Below, piece after piece: positions 1 through 6,162 of a stretch of DNA of 23,697 nt. Position numbers and translations under genes: made by a program. Every line of letters starts with the position of its first letter. The stretch's first letter is position 1. This DNA is from DUZB01 sp964407525 (GTDB taxonomy: Bacteria; Desulfobacterota; DSM-4660; Desulfatiglandales; Desulfatiglandaceae), in assembly GCA_964407525.1 (NCBI GenBank), contig CAYOWC010000040.1:1-23697 (forward strand), read 5' to 3'. Under the pieces are notes generated by a model. That model was not told the origin of the DNA. It saw only the letters and a list, made by a program, of their open reading frames with translations, and searched no databases.

Positions 1-581
1 CTGATTACATTCAGATGGCCATATTCAAAGATCGGGTGGAGATCCGCAACCCCGGTACATTGTACGGCAAACTCACCATTGAGGATCTGCGCAATGGGAA
101 TGTTTCCCAACGCCGTAACCCATTGATTGCCGATCTGTTTCGCCGTATTGAAATGGTGGAAGCCTGGGGCCGTGGCATGCCTTTGATCCTCAGATATGCC
201 CCGGACGTCGATTTTCGCGAAATCGGGAGTCTGTTCATTGTTGCCTTTAACCGGCCTTCATTTTTGGAAAAGCCGGGTGAAGAGACCGTCCAAAAGGAGC
301 GAACCACTATCCATAAGACTATCCATAAGACTATCCATAAGGAACTTCATCCAACCGAAAAAGCAGTGATTGACATCATCAGAGAAAACCCGGGTATCAC
401 CCGAAAGGCGTTGGCTAAACGACTGAACCTGAGTGAAGCCGGCGTGCGCTACAATACGGATAAGCTGCAAACCAAAGGTATTTTGAGACGTGTCGGTGGC
501 AAGAAGGTGGGGAGGTGGAAGGTAATCGAAGACCGATTGGATACATCGAGCGATGGAGAAATTGGGGGTGCGGATGAGTGA
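1..581 (+). CDS. C-terminal part of an AlbA/HATPase_c_4-type ATP-binding regulator with a winged helix (partial)
   Basis: The reading frame is open to the left edge, so the start lies outside the window. Seen: the first ~65 residues carry DRVEIRNPGTLYG, a RNPLIADLFRR stretch and a VEAWGRGM motif, which are typical of the HATPase_c_4 half of Schlafen/AlbA_2-type proteins often annotated 'RecG-like'. After a low-complexity TIHK linker comes a winged-helix domain of about 60 residues (from LHPTEKAVIDIIRENPGIT to the GRWKV end) that should bind DNA. Known of the family: these proteins often sit in or near type I restriction-modification operons, and their exact role is unsettled. Inferred: a DNA-binding regulator or accessory protein of such a locus. 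The next short frame opens with MSEWR, as many HsdS subunits do, which weakly supports that context. Confidence 0.8.
   Translation, partial: DYIQMAIFKDRVEIRNPGTLYGKLTIEDLRNGNVSQRRNPLIADLFRRIEMVEAWGRGMPLILRYAPDVDFREIGSLFIVAFNRPSFLEKPGEETVQKERTTIHKTIHKTIHKELHPTEKAVIDIIRENPGITRKALAKRLNLSEAGVRYNTDKLQTKGILRRVGGKKVGRWKVIEDRLDTSSDGEIGGADE
306..341 (+). repeat. In-frame 12-bp tandem repeat, three copies
   Basis: Three exact copies of actatccataag lie end to end and encode TIHK three times, in the linker between the ATPase-like region and the winged helix. The 12-bp period keeps the frame, so changes in copy number would change only linker length. Confidence 0.95.
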
Positions 582-744
582 ATGGCGAGTCACTGATGTG
601 AGCAGTTTCGCTTCTAGTGTGTGCAATGCCCTGGTTGGCGGCCCAAAGGGGTTAGTCGAATTGGATATTTTGGTGGAAACCACCGGTCAGAAGCGTTGGC
701 GGTCGTATGCCTTCGAAAGTTACCTTAAACTTTTCGTAAGTTAA
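553..744 (+). pseudogene. Short frame after the AlbA-type gene, possibly a decayed HsdS start
   Basis: A 63-codon frame overlaps the end of the upstream gene. A second possible start (574) begins MSEWR, and a GGP motif follows about 25 residues later. Type I specificity subunits often begin like this, with a GPFGS motif soon after, but the FGS is absent and the frame ends without a target-recognition domain. The neighbouring AlbA-type gene is of a kind often found next to hsdS. This may be a remnant of an hsdS start or a chance frame. Similarity is weak and the product is not confidently recognised. Confidence 0.25.
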
Positions 745-913
745 GGAAAACGTGTTTTCTTTAGCTTAGGCGTTGGCCGAGTTAAAAGCCTGACCTTGAC
801 GAATCTCGTAAAATGGAGGGCAGAAAAGGTTGCTTTATTGTTGACAAGTAAATACGAATTGGAACTTCTAGGGAAATTTTTCATCAGACAAGATGAAGCG
901 TAGGAGGAAGAAA
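745..913. other. Non-coding stretch upstream of the HEAT-repeat gene
   Basis: No convincing gene is seen here. It contains a perfect TTGACA at 841-846 but no good -10 hexamer at normal spacing, and the ribosome binding site AGGAGG at 902-907 for the next gene. Confidence 0.5.
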
Positions 914-1747
914 ATGGACTTGAAAGTTTTGGAAGAAACACCACCTTGGGAATGGCCTCAAGATACGGACGAAATGCTATTGGGAATTCTTCGCGATAAC
1001 CAGAAGGATAAAGCCGATCGCCTGATGGCGGCAGGGCTGGCGGGTGACTATACCGTTATCAATGATGAACTTGCTGCTGCATTGATCTCTATTGTGCGAA
1101 ACGGTGAGGAATCGGAGGCGATCCGCGCAAGGGCGGTTATATCTCTGGGGCCGATTTTAGAAACTGCCTATATCGATGAGTTTGAAGATCCCGAAGACGT
1201 GCCCATTTCCGAAAAAACATTTCACGGAATCCAGGCGTCACTCCGGGAGCTCTACATGGATATTGATGCTCCCATGGAAGTGCGGCGTCGAATTCTGGAA
1301 GTTTCGGTGCGGGCTCCGCAAGAGTGGCACCCGGAGGTAATCCGTGATGCGTATTCCAACGCCGACGGCTTATGGCGGCTCACCGCCGTCTTTTGCATGC
1401 GATATGTTCGGGGGTTCGATACCCAGATCCTGGAGGCGTTAGAATCCGAAAATGAGGATATTCACTATGAGGCGGTTTGTGCTGCTGGAAACTGGGGAAT
1501 CGATGCCGCCTGGTCGCACATCGCGAGCCTCGCCTCCAGTGAGCTGACGGACAAATGGTTGCGGCTGGCGGCCATTGAGGCAGTGGCAAACATTCGTCCG
1601 CAAGAGGCTGCAGAGATTCTTGCTGAACTGACCTTATCCGATGATGAAGATATTGTCGAAACGGCCCATGAGGCGATGGTGATGTCCGGTTTGTTTCTGG
1701 ACGAAGAGTACGATGATGATGACTGGGATGAAAAGGTTCTCCACTGA
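914..1747 (+). CDS. HEAT-repeat protein
   Basis: A 277-residue, acidic, all-helical protein without a signal peptide, so probably cytoplasmic. The start at 914 is chosen because AGGAGG sits six bases before it; an upstream in-frame ATG at 893 precedes that site. The sequence is built of repeated helix pairs of about 30-40 residues containing motifs such as IRARAVISLG, MEVRRRILEVSV, IHYEAVCAAGNWG and LRLAAIEAVANI, typical of HEAT/PBS-lyase-like repeats used for protein-protein binding. The last ~20 residues are very acidic (DEEYDDDDWDE). It stands alone, with 90 bp before the next gene. Its binding partner cannot be deduced from the sequence. Confidence 0.75.
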   Translation: MDLKVLEETPPWEWPQDTDEMLLGILRDNQKDKADRLMAAGLAGDYTVINDELAAALISIVRNGEESEAIRARAVISLGPILETAYIDEFEDPEDVPISEKTFHGIQASLRELYMDIDAPMEVRRRILEVSVRAPQEWHPEVIRDAYSNADGLWRLTAVFCMRYVRGFDTQILEALESENEDIHYEAVCAAGNWGIDAAWSHIASLASSELTDKWLRLAAIEAVANIRPQEAAEILAELTLSDDEDIVETAHEAMVMSGLFLDEEYDDDDWDEKVLH

Positions 1748-1837
1748 AATATCCCTTCTTATTCACCTCCAGCCATCTTTTTCCGGTCGGAAGGGGATGT
1801 TCACCCTCGAATTCGCAAAAAGATTATAGCAGGAGCA

Positions 1838-2515
1838 ATGGAATTGGAAAAAGATTCATCTCTAAATGATTTTCCCGGAAAATGCCTGGAGTGTGCTAAA
1901 TCATCCAAGCCATTCATTCATGGTGGGTGCAGCTCTTGCCATAATTTGAATTTTCAAGAAGAAATACTTTGCGACCTAAATCGGTCAACACAGGATTCAA
2001 ATTTTTTTGAATGCCATGCTTTTCAGCCTTTGCTGAAACTGGTTGTGAGATCCGGGCAAGAAACTCCAGCGGTACCCAAAATTCAGTCTGCGGAGAGCTC
2101 TTTGGAAAAACTGCTTGATTCCGATAAGATAAAATATCAAAGGGCGTTAGCTCTCCAAAAACTGGCCCGTAATCCTGATGATGTGATACTTGATATCAAG
2201 TACCATTTTGTCTGGAACGTGCTTTTCAGAAGGCCAGCCTTTGCAGAGCCGGTACCTATTGTTGACACCATCTGTAAAGCTTTTGCGAATTGTAGTGAGG
2301 CAGTAGGTGGTCTTGCCAGCCTCCTCTGGTTGGCTCCGGACCATATCCATTTATATGTGGAGTCGGATGGGAAAGTATCTCCGCATAATATGGCCCAAAA
2401 GTTGAAAACGTTATCAGAGGTAGCAATTCTTGAGCGGTTTCCTGGTCTTATTGTATCTCCAGAGGTGAACACCGGGTTGTGGGACGAAGCTTACTTCGTA
2501 GAAACAGTGGGCTGA
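1838..2515 (+). CDS. IS200-like (Y1) HUH transposase relative with an N-terminal Cys-rich domain, lacking the catalytic Tyr helix
   Basis: 225 residues. Residues 1-60 carry Cys16/Cys19 and Cys31/Cys34 (CLEC and CSSC pairs) plus Cys45 and Cys59, suggesting a zinc ribbon. From about residue 117 the sequence follows IS200/TnpA_REP proteins: DIKYHFVWNVLFRRPAF, then APDHIHLYVES with the HUH pair His169 and His171, and finally LWDEAYFVETVG. In IS200-type TnpA this last motif is followed by a helix (YIxxQ type) holding the catalytic tyrosine. Here the stop comes immediately after TVG, so the nucleophile is missing. It may be a decayed transposase or a domesticated DNA-binding protein. AGGAG lies only two bases before the ATG. 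Another 26 bp separate it from the downstream lipoprotein gene. Confidence 0.75.
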   Translation: MELEKDSSLNDFPGKCLECAKSSKPFIHGGCSSCHNLNFQEEILCDLNRSTQDSNFFECHAFQPLLKLVVRSGQETPAVPKIQSAESSLEKLLDSDKIKYQRALALQKLARNPDDVILDIKYHFVWNVLFRRPAFAEPVPIVDTICKAFANCSEAVGGLASLLWLAPDHIHLYVESDGKVSPHNMAQKLKTLSEVAILERFPGLIVSPEVNTGLWDEAYFVETVG

Positions 2516-2541
2516 AAGCGGAAAGAGAACTGGAGGTACAA

Positions 2542-2913
2542 ATGAAAAGGATAAAGAACGTTCTGATCTTACTCTTGCTGGGAATAGTTGTTGCGGGTTG
2601 CGGTTTGAAGAATCGCCGCGCCGAAAAAATCGACAACCAGTATCCCGAGTGGGGTCAGACAACGGTACAGGCGGTGGCTGCCAGGAAAGTGGCCAAAGGC
2701 ATGACAGAGCAAATGGTGACGGTCGCTCTGGGGAAACCAGATTTCGTAAACCAAGAAGGGGGGGAAGAAAAATGGGCCTATGGGATTAACGTGGAAGGCG
2801 ATATAGGGGCTGTCATAAGAAAGCAGGTATTCTGGGTTTATTTCAGAGGAGAAAAGGTGGTAAGAACCGAAGGGAATTGGAATAAGCTGGGATATACCTT
2901 CTATGAATGGTAG
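2542..2913 (+). CDS. Small lipoprotein with a SmpA/OmlA (BamE)-like domain
   Basis: 123 residues. The start at 2542 follows GGAGG at 2532-2536 and gives a clean lipoprotein signal: basic MKRIK, a hydrophobic stretch and lipobox VAGC with the lipidated Cys at residue 20. A longer in-frame start at 2479 would put 21 extra residues before the signal peptide and is unlikely. After the Cys, the stretch GMTEQMVTVALGKPD matches the 'G-M-T..V...LG.P' core of SmpA/OmlA-type domains. The rest is beta-rich, ending in a YFRGEKVVRTEGNW region. It is probably anchored to the inner or outer membrane on the periplasmic side. It is too divergent, and the wrong context, to call bamE itself. Confidence 0.75.
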   Translation: MKRIKNVLILLLLGIVVAGCGLKNRRAEKIDNQYPEWGQTTVQAVAARKVAKGMTEQMVTVALGKPDFVNQEGGEEKWAYGINVEGDIGAVIRKQVFWVYFRGEKVVRTEGNWNKLGYTFYEW

Positions 2914-3016
2914 GTCATTCCAAGGGGATGGCATGCGGGTCGTAAAAAACCCAAAAAAGTTGCGGGCCTATAGACGAGACAATAACTTACAGGCATGATA
3001 GATGGCATCTGTCCCG

Positions 3017-3040
3017 TTGAGCTTCCGGAATGGGTATATT
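3017..3040 (+). repeat. 24-bp repeat, copy 1 (second copy at 6072-6095)
   Basis: This segment matches 6072-6095 at 22 of 24 positions, with the identical core tccggaatgggtata. It lies just past the 3' end of the minus-strand domain fragment at 3041. Its function is unknown. Confidence 0.7.
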
Positions 3041-3343
3041 TCATCTTATCGGTCTAAGCGTGTTTGGAATTCGAGGTTGAGTCCGACTCAGCCAGATTTG
3101 ATCGATCCGGTGAGGTGTCTGACGTGGTTGAATACGGATCGTGTGACCTCCACTATGCTTCAATTCGATGGTAATTGGATCATCGGTATCACTTGCCCAC
3201 CCATAGACACCGGGCGGATGGACATCCAAGCAATTCCCCAATCGGACACTTCTCCCTTGAGCCCCTATCTGATTATCCACCTGCAACCAGACAGAATCCG
3301 TATAGCCGCTGTTTATATCGGTTTTGCCTCTTAACGGGGCTAC
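3041..3343 (-). pseudogene. C-terminal fragment of a carbohydrate-binding-like beta-sandwich domain
   Basis: Read on the minus strand, the frame opens after a TGA at 3344-3346 and has no good start codon or ribosome binding site. It runs about 100 codons to a stop at 3041. The text contains INSGYTDSVWLQVDNQ, a GVYGWASDTDDPI stretch and GGHTIRIQPRQTPHRIDQIWLS. The pattern 'G.HTI.I..R....RID.I.L' is the typical last strand pair of secreted carbohydrate-binding-like beta-sandwich domains. This looks like the 3' end of a larger exported protein cut off at its 5' side. The break coincides with the R' box of the attC-like site. An overlapping plus-strand frame (3002-3334) shows no family features and is treated as a shadow. 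Confidence 0.55.
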
Positions 3344-3421
3344 TCACCTGCCGCGCCTACTAACCTGTGTCGTGAAGCACTGCCGACGTACTCGCGATCA
3401 GGTGCAGTAGCATTGTTATGT
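3329..3421 (-). other. attC-like integron recombination site (left)
   Basis: Read on the minus strand from 3421 to 3329: an R'' box ACATAAC (3421-3415), an unpaired triplet, an L'' arm gctactgcacctg, a central region of about 50 nt, an L' arm caggtgagtagc, another unpaired triplet, and an R' box GTTAAGA (3335-3329). The arms pair perfectly except for one extra base in L''. This is the extrahelical-base plus unpaired-spacer layout known for attC sites. The length of 93 nt is within the normal range. The R'' box is the exact complement of the boundary sequence at the right end of the adjoining cassette. Confidence 0.65.
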
Positions 3422-3430
3422 GATGTTTTG

Positions 3431-3955
3431 TTATTTTGATATTTTCACGAAATCATCATCATAATTGCCTTGTTCGGCGGTAGGATGGCAGGCAATACAA
3501 TTAGATCTGGAGCCGATGGATTCTCTCCTGAAAATACTTGAATCTAATTCGTGATGTTTTTCTTGAATGTAAGGTGTTTCCGTAATTCGTAACGGTGTTT
3601 GCCCCCTGAGGCTTTTCAAAATCTTTCTTGCTCTTTTGGCAGATGAATGTTCGGCAGCATATGACTGGAGGTATTCACCAATAATATTTTTGGATTTATC
3701 GTCCAATGAAACTTCTTCGCCGAAATGGGACGGCAGGTTGGAAAGGATTTTTTCCCAGGATTTGGATGGCAGCAAGCCCGGTTGATAAGCGAAATGGCAA
3801 GCCCCGCATTCCTGTTTGAATGTGTCATTGTTTACAGGTGCGAGATATTTGCTGTCCTTTTTTTCATGGTCATCGTTATGATCGGCAAAAGCGCCTTGTA
3901 AAAAAGAAGTTGACAACAAGCAAGCTGATAACAGGATGATTATATTTAGTTTCAT
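3431..3955 (-). CDS. Exported diheme cytochrome c (DHC family)
   Basis: 174 residues with a Sec signal peptide (MKLNIIILLSACLLS..., likely cleaved after Ala24). Two heme c attachment motifs are seen: CGACH (Cys50-His54) near the N-terminus and CIACH (Cys153-His157) near the C-terminus, about 100 residues apart. This spacing and size fit the 'dihaem cytochrome c' family, periplasmic electron-transfer proteins that in other bacteria partner a small heme protein or a b-type membrane cytochrome. AGGAGG lies a few bases before the ATG. It is the second gene of the cassette, 13 bp after the unknown upstream gene, and its stop is only 9 bp from the attC R'' box. The electron partner is not in the window. 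Confidence 0.85.
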   Translation of the reverse strand: MKLNIIILLSACLLSTSFLQGAFADHNDDHEKKDSKYLAPVNNDTFKQECGACHFAYQPGLLPSKSWEKILSNLPSHFGEEVSLDDKSKNIIGEYLQSYAAEHSSAKRARKILKSLRGQTPLRITETPYIQEKHHELDSSIFRRESIGSRSNCIACHPTAEQGNYDDDFVKISK

Positions 3956-3968
3956 GGTATTCCCCCTC

Positions 3969-4883
3969 CTATTTGTAGTATGAGCGAAAACGTTTTATTA
4001 CCCTAAGGGATATGGAGGCACATTTCCCGATGAGGAACACAGAAAATCGAAAAGCGTTTATAACACCGGCTATAAATAACGGAGCCAAACGCTTCCAGAC
4101 ATCCCACTCTACAATTCGATGCCATGTCGTTTTTAACCACTCTTTTCCTGGTGCTGTATATTCATGAAACCATTCTCTTGAGTACTCTTGGCTTTGAAGA
4201 AATGGCATTTCGGTTTTTATACTGGCTTTCTGATCCCCTGGCGTCCAAACAGCAGCATACGATCTTCGACGCTCAGGTTCCATGCATTTCATAAGAGATC
4301 GATAATGCCCCCATGCAAAAGTTTTATTCCATTGCCTAAGTAATTTCTGACCTGCAAAAAAATCCCTCCGGCTTTGTCCATCTTCATATTCGTTTTCTTT
4401 GGGACCGATAAAAAAGATTCCGGACTCGGTAATGCATCTTCCGCTTATTATTCTGTTCACTTCTCCAATGGTCTGCCAGGAAATGATGTTGTTTCTGTCA
4501 ACAGTGATTTTATACCGTCCGAGTCGAAAGATGCCAGGATCTTTTGTGTCGACAGCCTCGTTGTCTTTTTTATGGATATATGTATGTTGTTTCAAGTCAT
4601 TAATAATGCTTTGCCCCGTGTCAAATTTCAGAATGGAGGAGGCAAAACAATAAAATGTAGTTTTAACCCAAGGAGGCAATTTCATTAAATGTTCGTGAAA
4701 CTCCAATTTCAAAAATCCAGCCTTTTCATGCTCCTTTGGTCCAATTAGCAGAATATTGCCAATTATAAAACATCTTCCGCTGAGTTGCGCCCCTAGAGCG
4801 GCATGTGATACCCAAGTCAGCAAAATGTCCCCATGCTCTATGATGACATATTCGCCCAACCTGTATTTGATTTCATGTGTCAT
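3969..4883 (-). CDS. Unknown cassette protein with an internal duplication and a C-terminal membrane helix
   Basis: 304 residues from the ATG at 4883; an upstream in-frame ATG at 4940 falls inside the neighbouring attC-like site and is rejected. Two related blocks are visible. Residues 8-75 contain RLGEYVIIEHGDILLTW and SGRCFIIGNILLIGPKE. Residues 120-188 contain RLGRYKITVDRNNIISW and SGRCITESGIFFIGPKE. Each block looks beta-rich and ends with a (P)W.KT motif. A hydrophobic helix at about 267-290 followed by basic residues suggests a membrane anchor at the C-terminus, with no signal peptide. I do not recognise the family. Co-location with an exported diheme cytochrome in one cassette hints at a joint membrane or redox role, but this is inference. 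Confidence 0.7.
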   Translation of the reverse strand: MTHEIKYRLGEYVIIEHGDILLTWVSHAALGAQLSGRCFIIGNILLIGPKEHEKAGFLKLEFHEHLMKLPPWVKTTFYCFASSILKFDTGQSIINDLKQHTYIHKKDNEAVDTKDPGIFRLGRYKITVDRNNIISWQTIGEVNRIISGRCITESGIFFIGPKENEYEDGQSRRDFFAGQKLLRQWNKTFAWGHYRSLMKCMEPERRRSYAAVWTPGDQKASIKTEMPFLQSQEYSREWFHEYTAPGKEWLKTTWHRIVEWDVWKRLAPLFIAGVINAFRFSVFLIGKCASISLRVIKRFRSYYK

Positions 4884-4911
4884 TATGTGAAGGTTTGAAT
4901 GGATTGGATAC

Positions 4912-5000
4912 ACATAACCGTCCCAAATCACCGGCAGCAAAAAGCAGCGCGAGGAACGAGCGGCGCTTCTTGCTGTCCAAGTACATTTGCCTTGTTAGCA
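4912..5000 (-). other. attC-like integron recombination site (right)
   Basis: Read on the minus strand from 5000 to 4912: R'' TGCTAAC (5000-4994), then imperfect arms with shared blocks caaat, ac, gg, cagcaa and aagc, a short GC-rich tip, and R' GTTATGT (4918-4912). The arms form one long imperfect hairpin with bulges. The 89-nt length and orientation match the left attC-like site. R'' departs from the RYYYAAC consensus at its first two bases. Confidence 0.6.
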
Positions 5001-5019
5001 TTTACTAATTCTTGGGTAA

Positions 5020-5295
5020 TTAGTGCCATGAGTATGATGCCACTCTTATACCACAAACTATTGGATAGTGTGACTTTTTAATTGCATTTTTTGCGAATTC
5101 CACCGCATCATTGTGGTTTACAAAGCATATCTTTGTTCTTTTATTATCGAATATTCTCGCAATAATATCTGGATAAGCTGCCATACTGGGGAGTCCGTTC
5201 CCGAATATGGAAGGGCTTGTCGGATGCCTGATTTCTACTTGGTTTGCGGATAGATGGGTGGACCTGCCTTTGATGGGACAGAAAGAATGAAGCAT
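5020..5295 (-). CDS. Hypothetical protein, probable gene or gene fragment of the preceding cassette
   Basis: A minus-strand frame of 91 codons stops 20 bp before the R'' box of the right attC-like site, the position expected for the gene of the preceding cassette. The C-terminal half (IIARIFDNKRTKICFVNH, then EFAKNAIKKS and PIVCGI) looks like a real alpha/beta protein. The N-terminal third looks less natural, and no ribosome binding site precedes the ATG at 5295 or the internal Met at 5184, so the 5' end may be truncated. The family is not recognised. Confidence 0.4.
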   Translation of the reverse strand: MLHSFCPIKGRSTHLSANQVEIRHPTSPSIFGNGLPSMAAYPDIIARIFDNKRTKICFVNHNDAVEFAKNAIKKSHYPIVCGIRVASYSWH

Positions 5296-5719
5296 GCGGT
5301 GTGATTCTTTACCGTGGTCATGCTGTTGGCTTCACCATGAATATGGGTTTGGCTTGGATTTAAGGGGGAGACAGGTGATTACTATGCCGAATGGCAGATG
5401 TAAAACACAAATAAAATGAGATGTCAATATTTTTGGAGAGATAGTTAACAGCAGATGGGACCTGATACATTTGCGGTTTATAGATGGTATCCATTTTGTC
5501 ATGTGATCTAACTTCTATTTTCCGCACAACCCCTACTCATCCGGGATCTCCTGTATTTTTTTCCGCGTTTGATGGCACGGGTCGGGGAGTTAAGACCGCG
5601 ACACGCATGTTGCAGGTGTAGACGCCTTTTTCATTTGTTTAATTTATTTAATGCTTATATTTTCAATGAGATTGTAAGAAATTTAATCATCTACTTTTTC
5701 AATTACTCTAAAGTTGAGC
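5296..5719. other. AT-rich non-coding stretch
   Basis: No gene is supported over about 420 bases. ATCTAAC at 5505-5511 and GTTAAGA at 5588-5594 are 90 bases apart and resemble attC end boxes. The sequence between them does not form convincing paired arms, so no third attC is called. The last ~100 bases are strongly AT-rich and could hold the promoter of the gene at 5730. Confidence 0.5.
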
Positions 5720-5729
5720 GGAGGAAAGA

Positions 5730-6056
5730 ATGCAGAAAGAATGGACATACAAAAATTTTGAGATTAAGGAAGGATTAAAACCCGGAAGTTCAACTTTTCG
5801 ATATTTTTTTGTTGTTTCTGAAAAAGGCGTTAAAAAGAGTAATTATTGTGTTTGGATAAAGGATGAGGCTTTATCCAGTTTTGAACCATCTGGAAATTTT
5901 GATGCGATTATCTCGTCTCAAAGAGAAAACTGGGGCAAGTGGATTAAGGCAAAAATTGACACGCAGGATTTTCAGAATCTTGCTTTGAAATTTGATAAAA
6001 CAGGCGAAACGGAGATTAATCTGTCCGAAATGAATGAACATGTTACCATGGATTAG
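5730..6056 (+). CDS. Small hypothetical protein
   Basis: 108 residues; GGAGG at 5720-5724 lies five bases before the ATG, a strong start. The gene is visibly more AT-rich than the right half of the window. The sequence is soluble and mixed alpha/beta, with MQKEWTYKNFEIKEGLK at the start, a central beta region (FRYFFVVSEKG, NYCVWIKDEAL) and an acidic C-terminus. No signal peptide, membrane helix or known catalytic motif is seen. It lies next to the cassette region and its base composition fits horizontally acquired DNA. I do not recognise the family. Confidence 0.6.
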   Translation: MQKEWTYKNFEIKEGLKPGSSTFRYFFVVSEKGVKKSNYCVWIKDEALSSFEPSGNFDAIISSQRENWGKWIKAKIDTQDFQNLALKFDKTGETEINLSEMNEHVTMD

Positions 6057-6071
6057 ACACCGTGAATTTGT

Positions 6072-6095
6072 TTGAGCCTCCGGAATGGGTATAAT
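6072..6095 (+). repeat. 24-bp repeat, copy 2 (first copy at 3017-3040)
   Basis: It matches 3017-3040 at 22 of 24 positions. Here its first part also forms the left arm and loop of the hairpin at 6074-6103. Confidence 0.7.
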
Positions 6096-6103
6096 GGAGG
6101 CTC
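6074..6103. repeat. Perfect 8-bp inverted repeat (hairpin) after the hypothetical gene
   Basis: gagcctcc (6074-6081) and ggaggctc (6096-6103) are exact complements around a 14-nt loop, 17 bp after the stop of the upstream gene. No T-run follows, so it is not a classical intrinsic terminator. It may still act as an mRNA 3' structure. Confidence 0.6.
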
Positions 6104-6162
6104 TATGTTGAGGTTTGCAAAATTATTTGCATTTTAAACAAAGACATTAAGGAGGAATGATG

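Larger units (their letters stand above)
3335..4917 (-). mobile_element. Integron gene cassette with two genes
   Basis: The 1,583-bp unit runs on the minus strand from the TT of GTTATGT (4917) to the G of GTTAAGA (3335). It holds two minus-strand genes (4883-3969 and 3955-3431) followed by the attC-like site. Both genes read toward the attC, as cassette genes normally do. The start of the cassette (G|TTATGTG) and the R'' box of its own attC (ACATAAC, with one further matching base) are complementary. This is expected because the two form one site in the excised circle. No integrase gene is in the window, so this is a cassette cluster without a visible integrase. Confidence 0.6.

Noticed and set aside
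841..869. Promoter starting with TTGACA at 841-846 for the HEAT-repeat gene
   Set aside because: No acceptable -10 hexamer is found at 16-18 bases; acttct is too far from TATAAT.
2569..2934. Minus-strand frame of 121 codons opposite the lipoprotein gene
   Set aside because: It is the shadow of the plus-strand lipoprotein gene, which has a clear signal peptide, lipobox and ribosome binding site.
3002..3334. Plus-strand frame of 110 codons whose TAA stop falls in the attC-like end box
   Set aside because: The composition is unnatural (many Ser, Pro, Ile and Arg without pattern), no ribosome binding site precedes it, and the minus strand of the same bases reads as a recognisable domain end.
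5505..5594. ATCTAAC and GTTAAGA 90 bases apart, as ends of a third attC site
   Set aside because: The sequence between them does not fold into symmetric paired arms; the best match (cccctac/tcgggg) is strongly off-centre.
5569..5778. Plus-strand frame of 69 codons overlapping the start of the gene at 5730
   Set aside because: No ribosome binding site, low-complexity aromatic-rich text from AT-rich DNA, and it overlaps the well-supported start at 5730 in another frame.
6074..6103. Intrinsic terminator after the gene ending at 6056
   Set aside because: The hairpin is perfect but no T-run follows; kept as an inverted repeat only.
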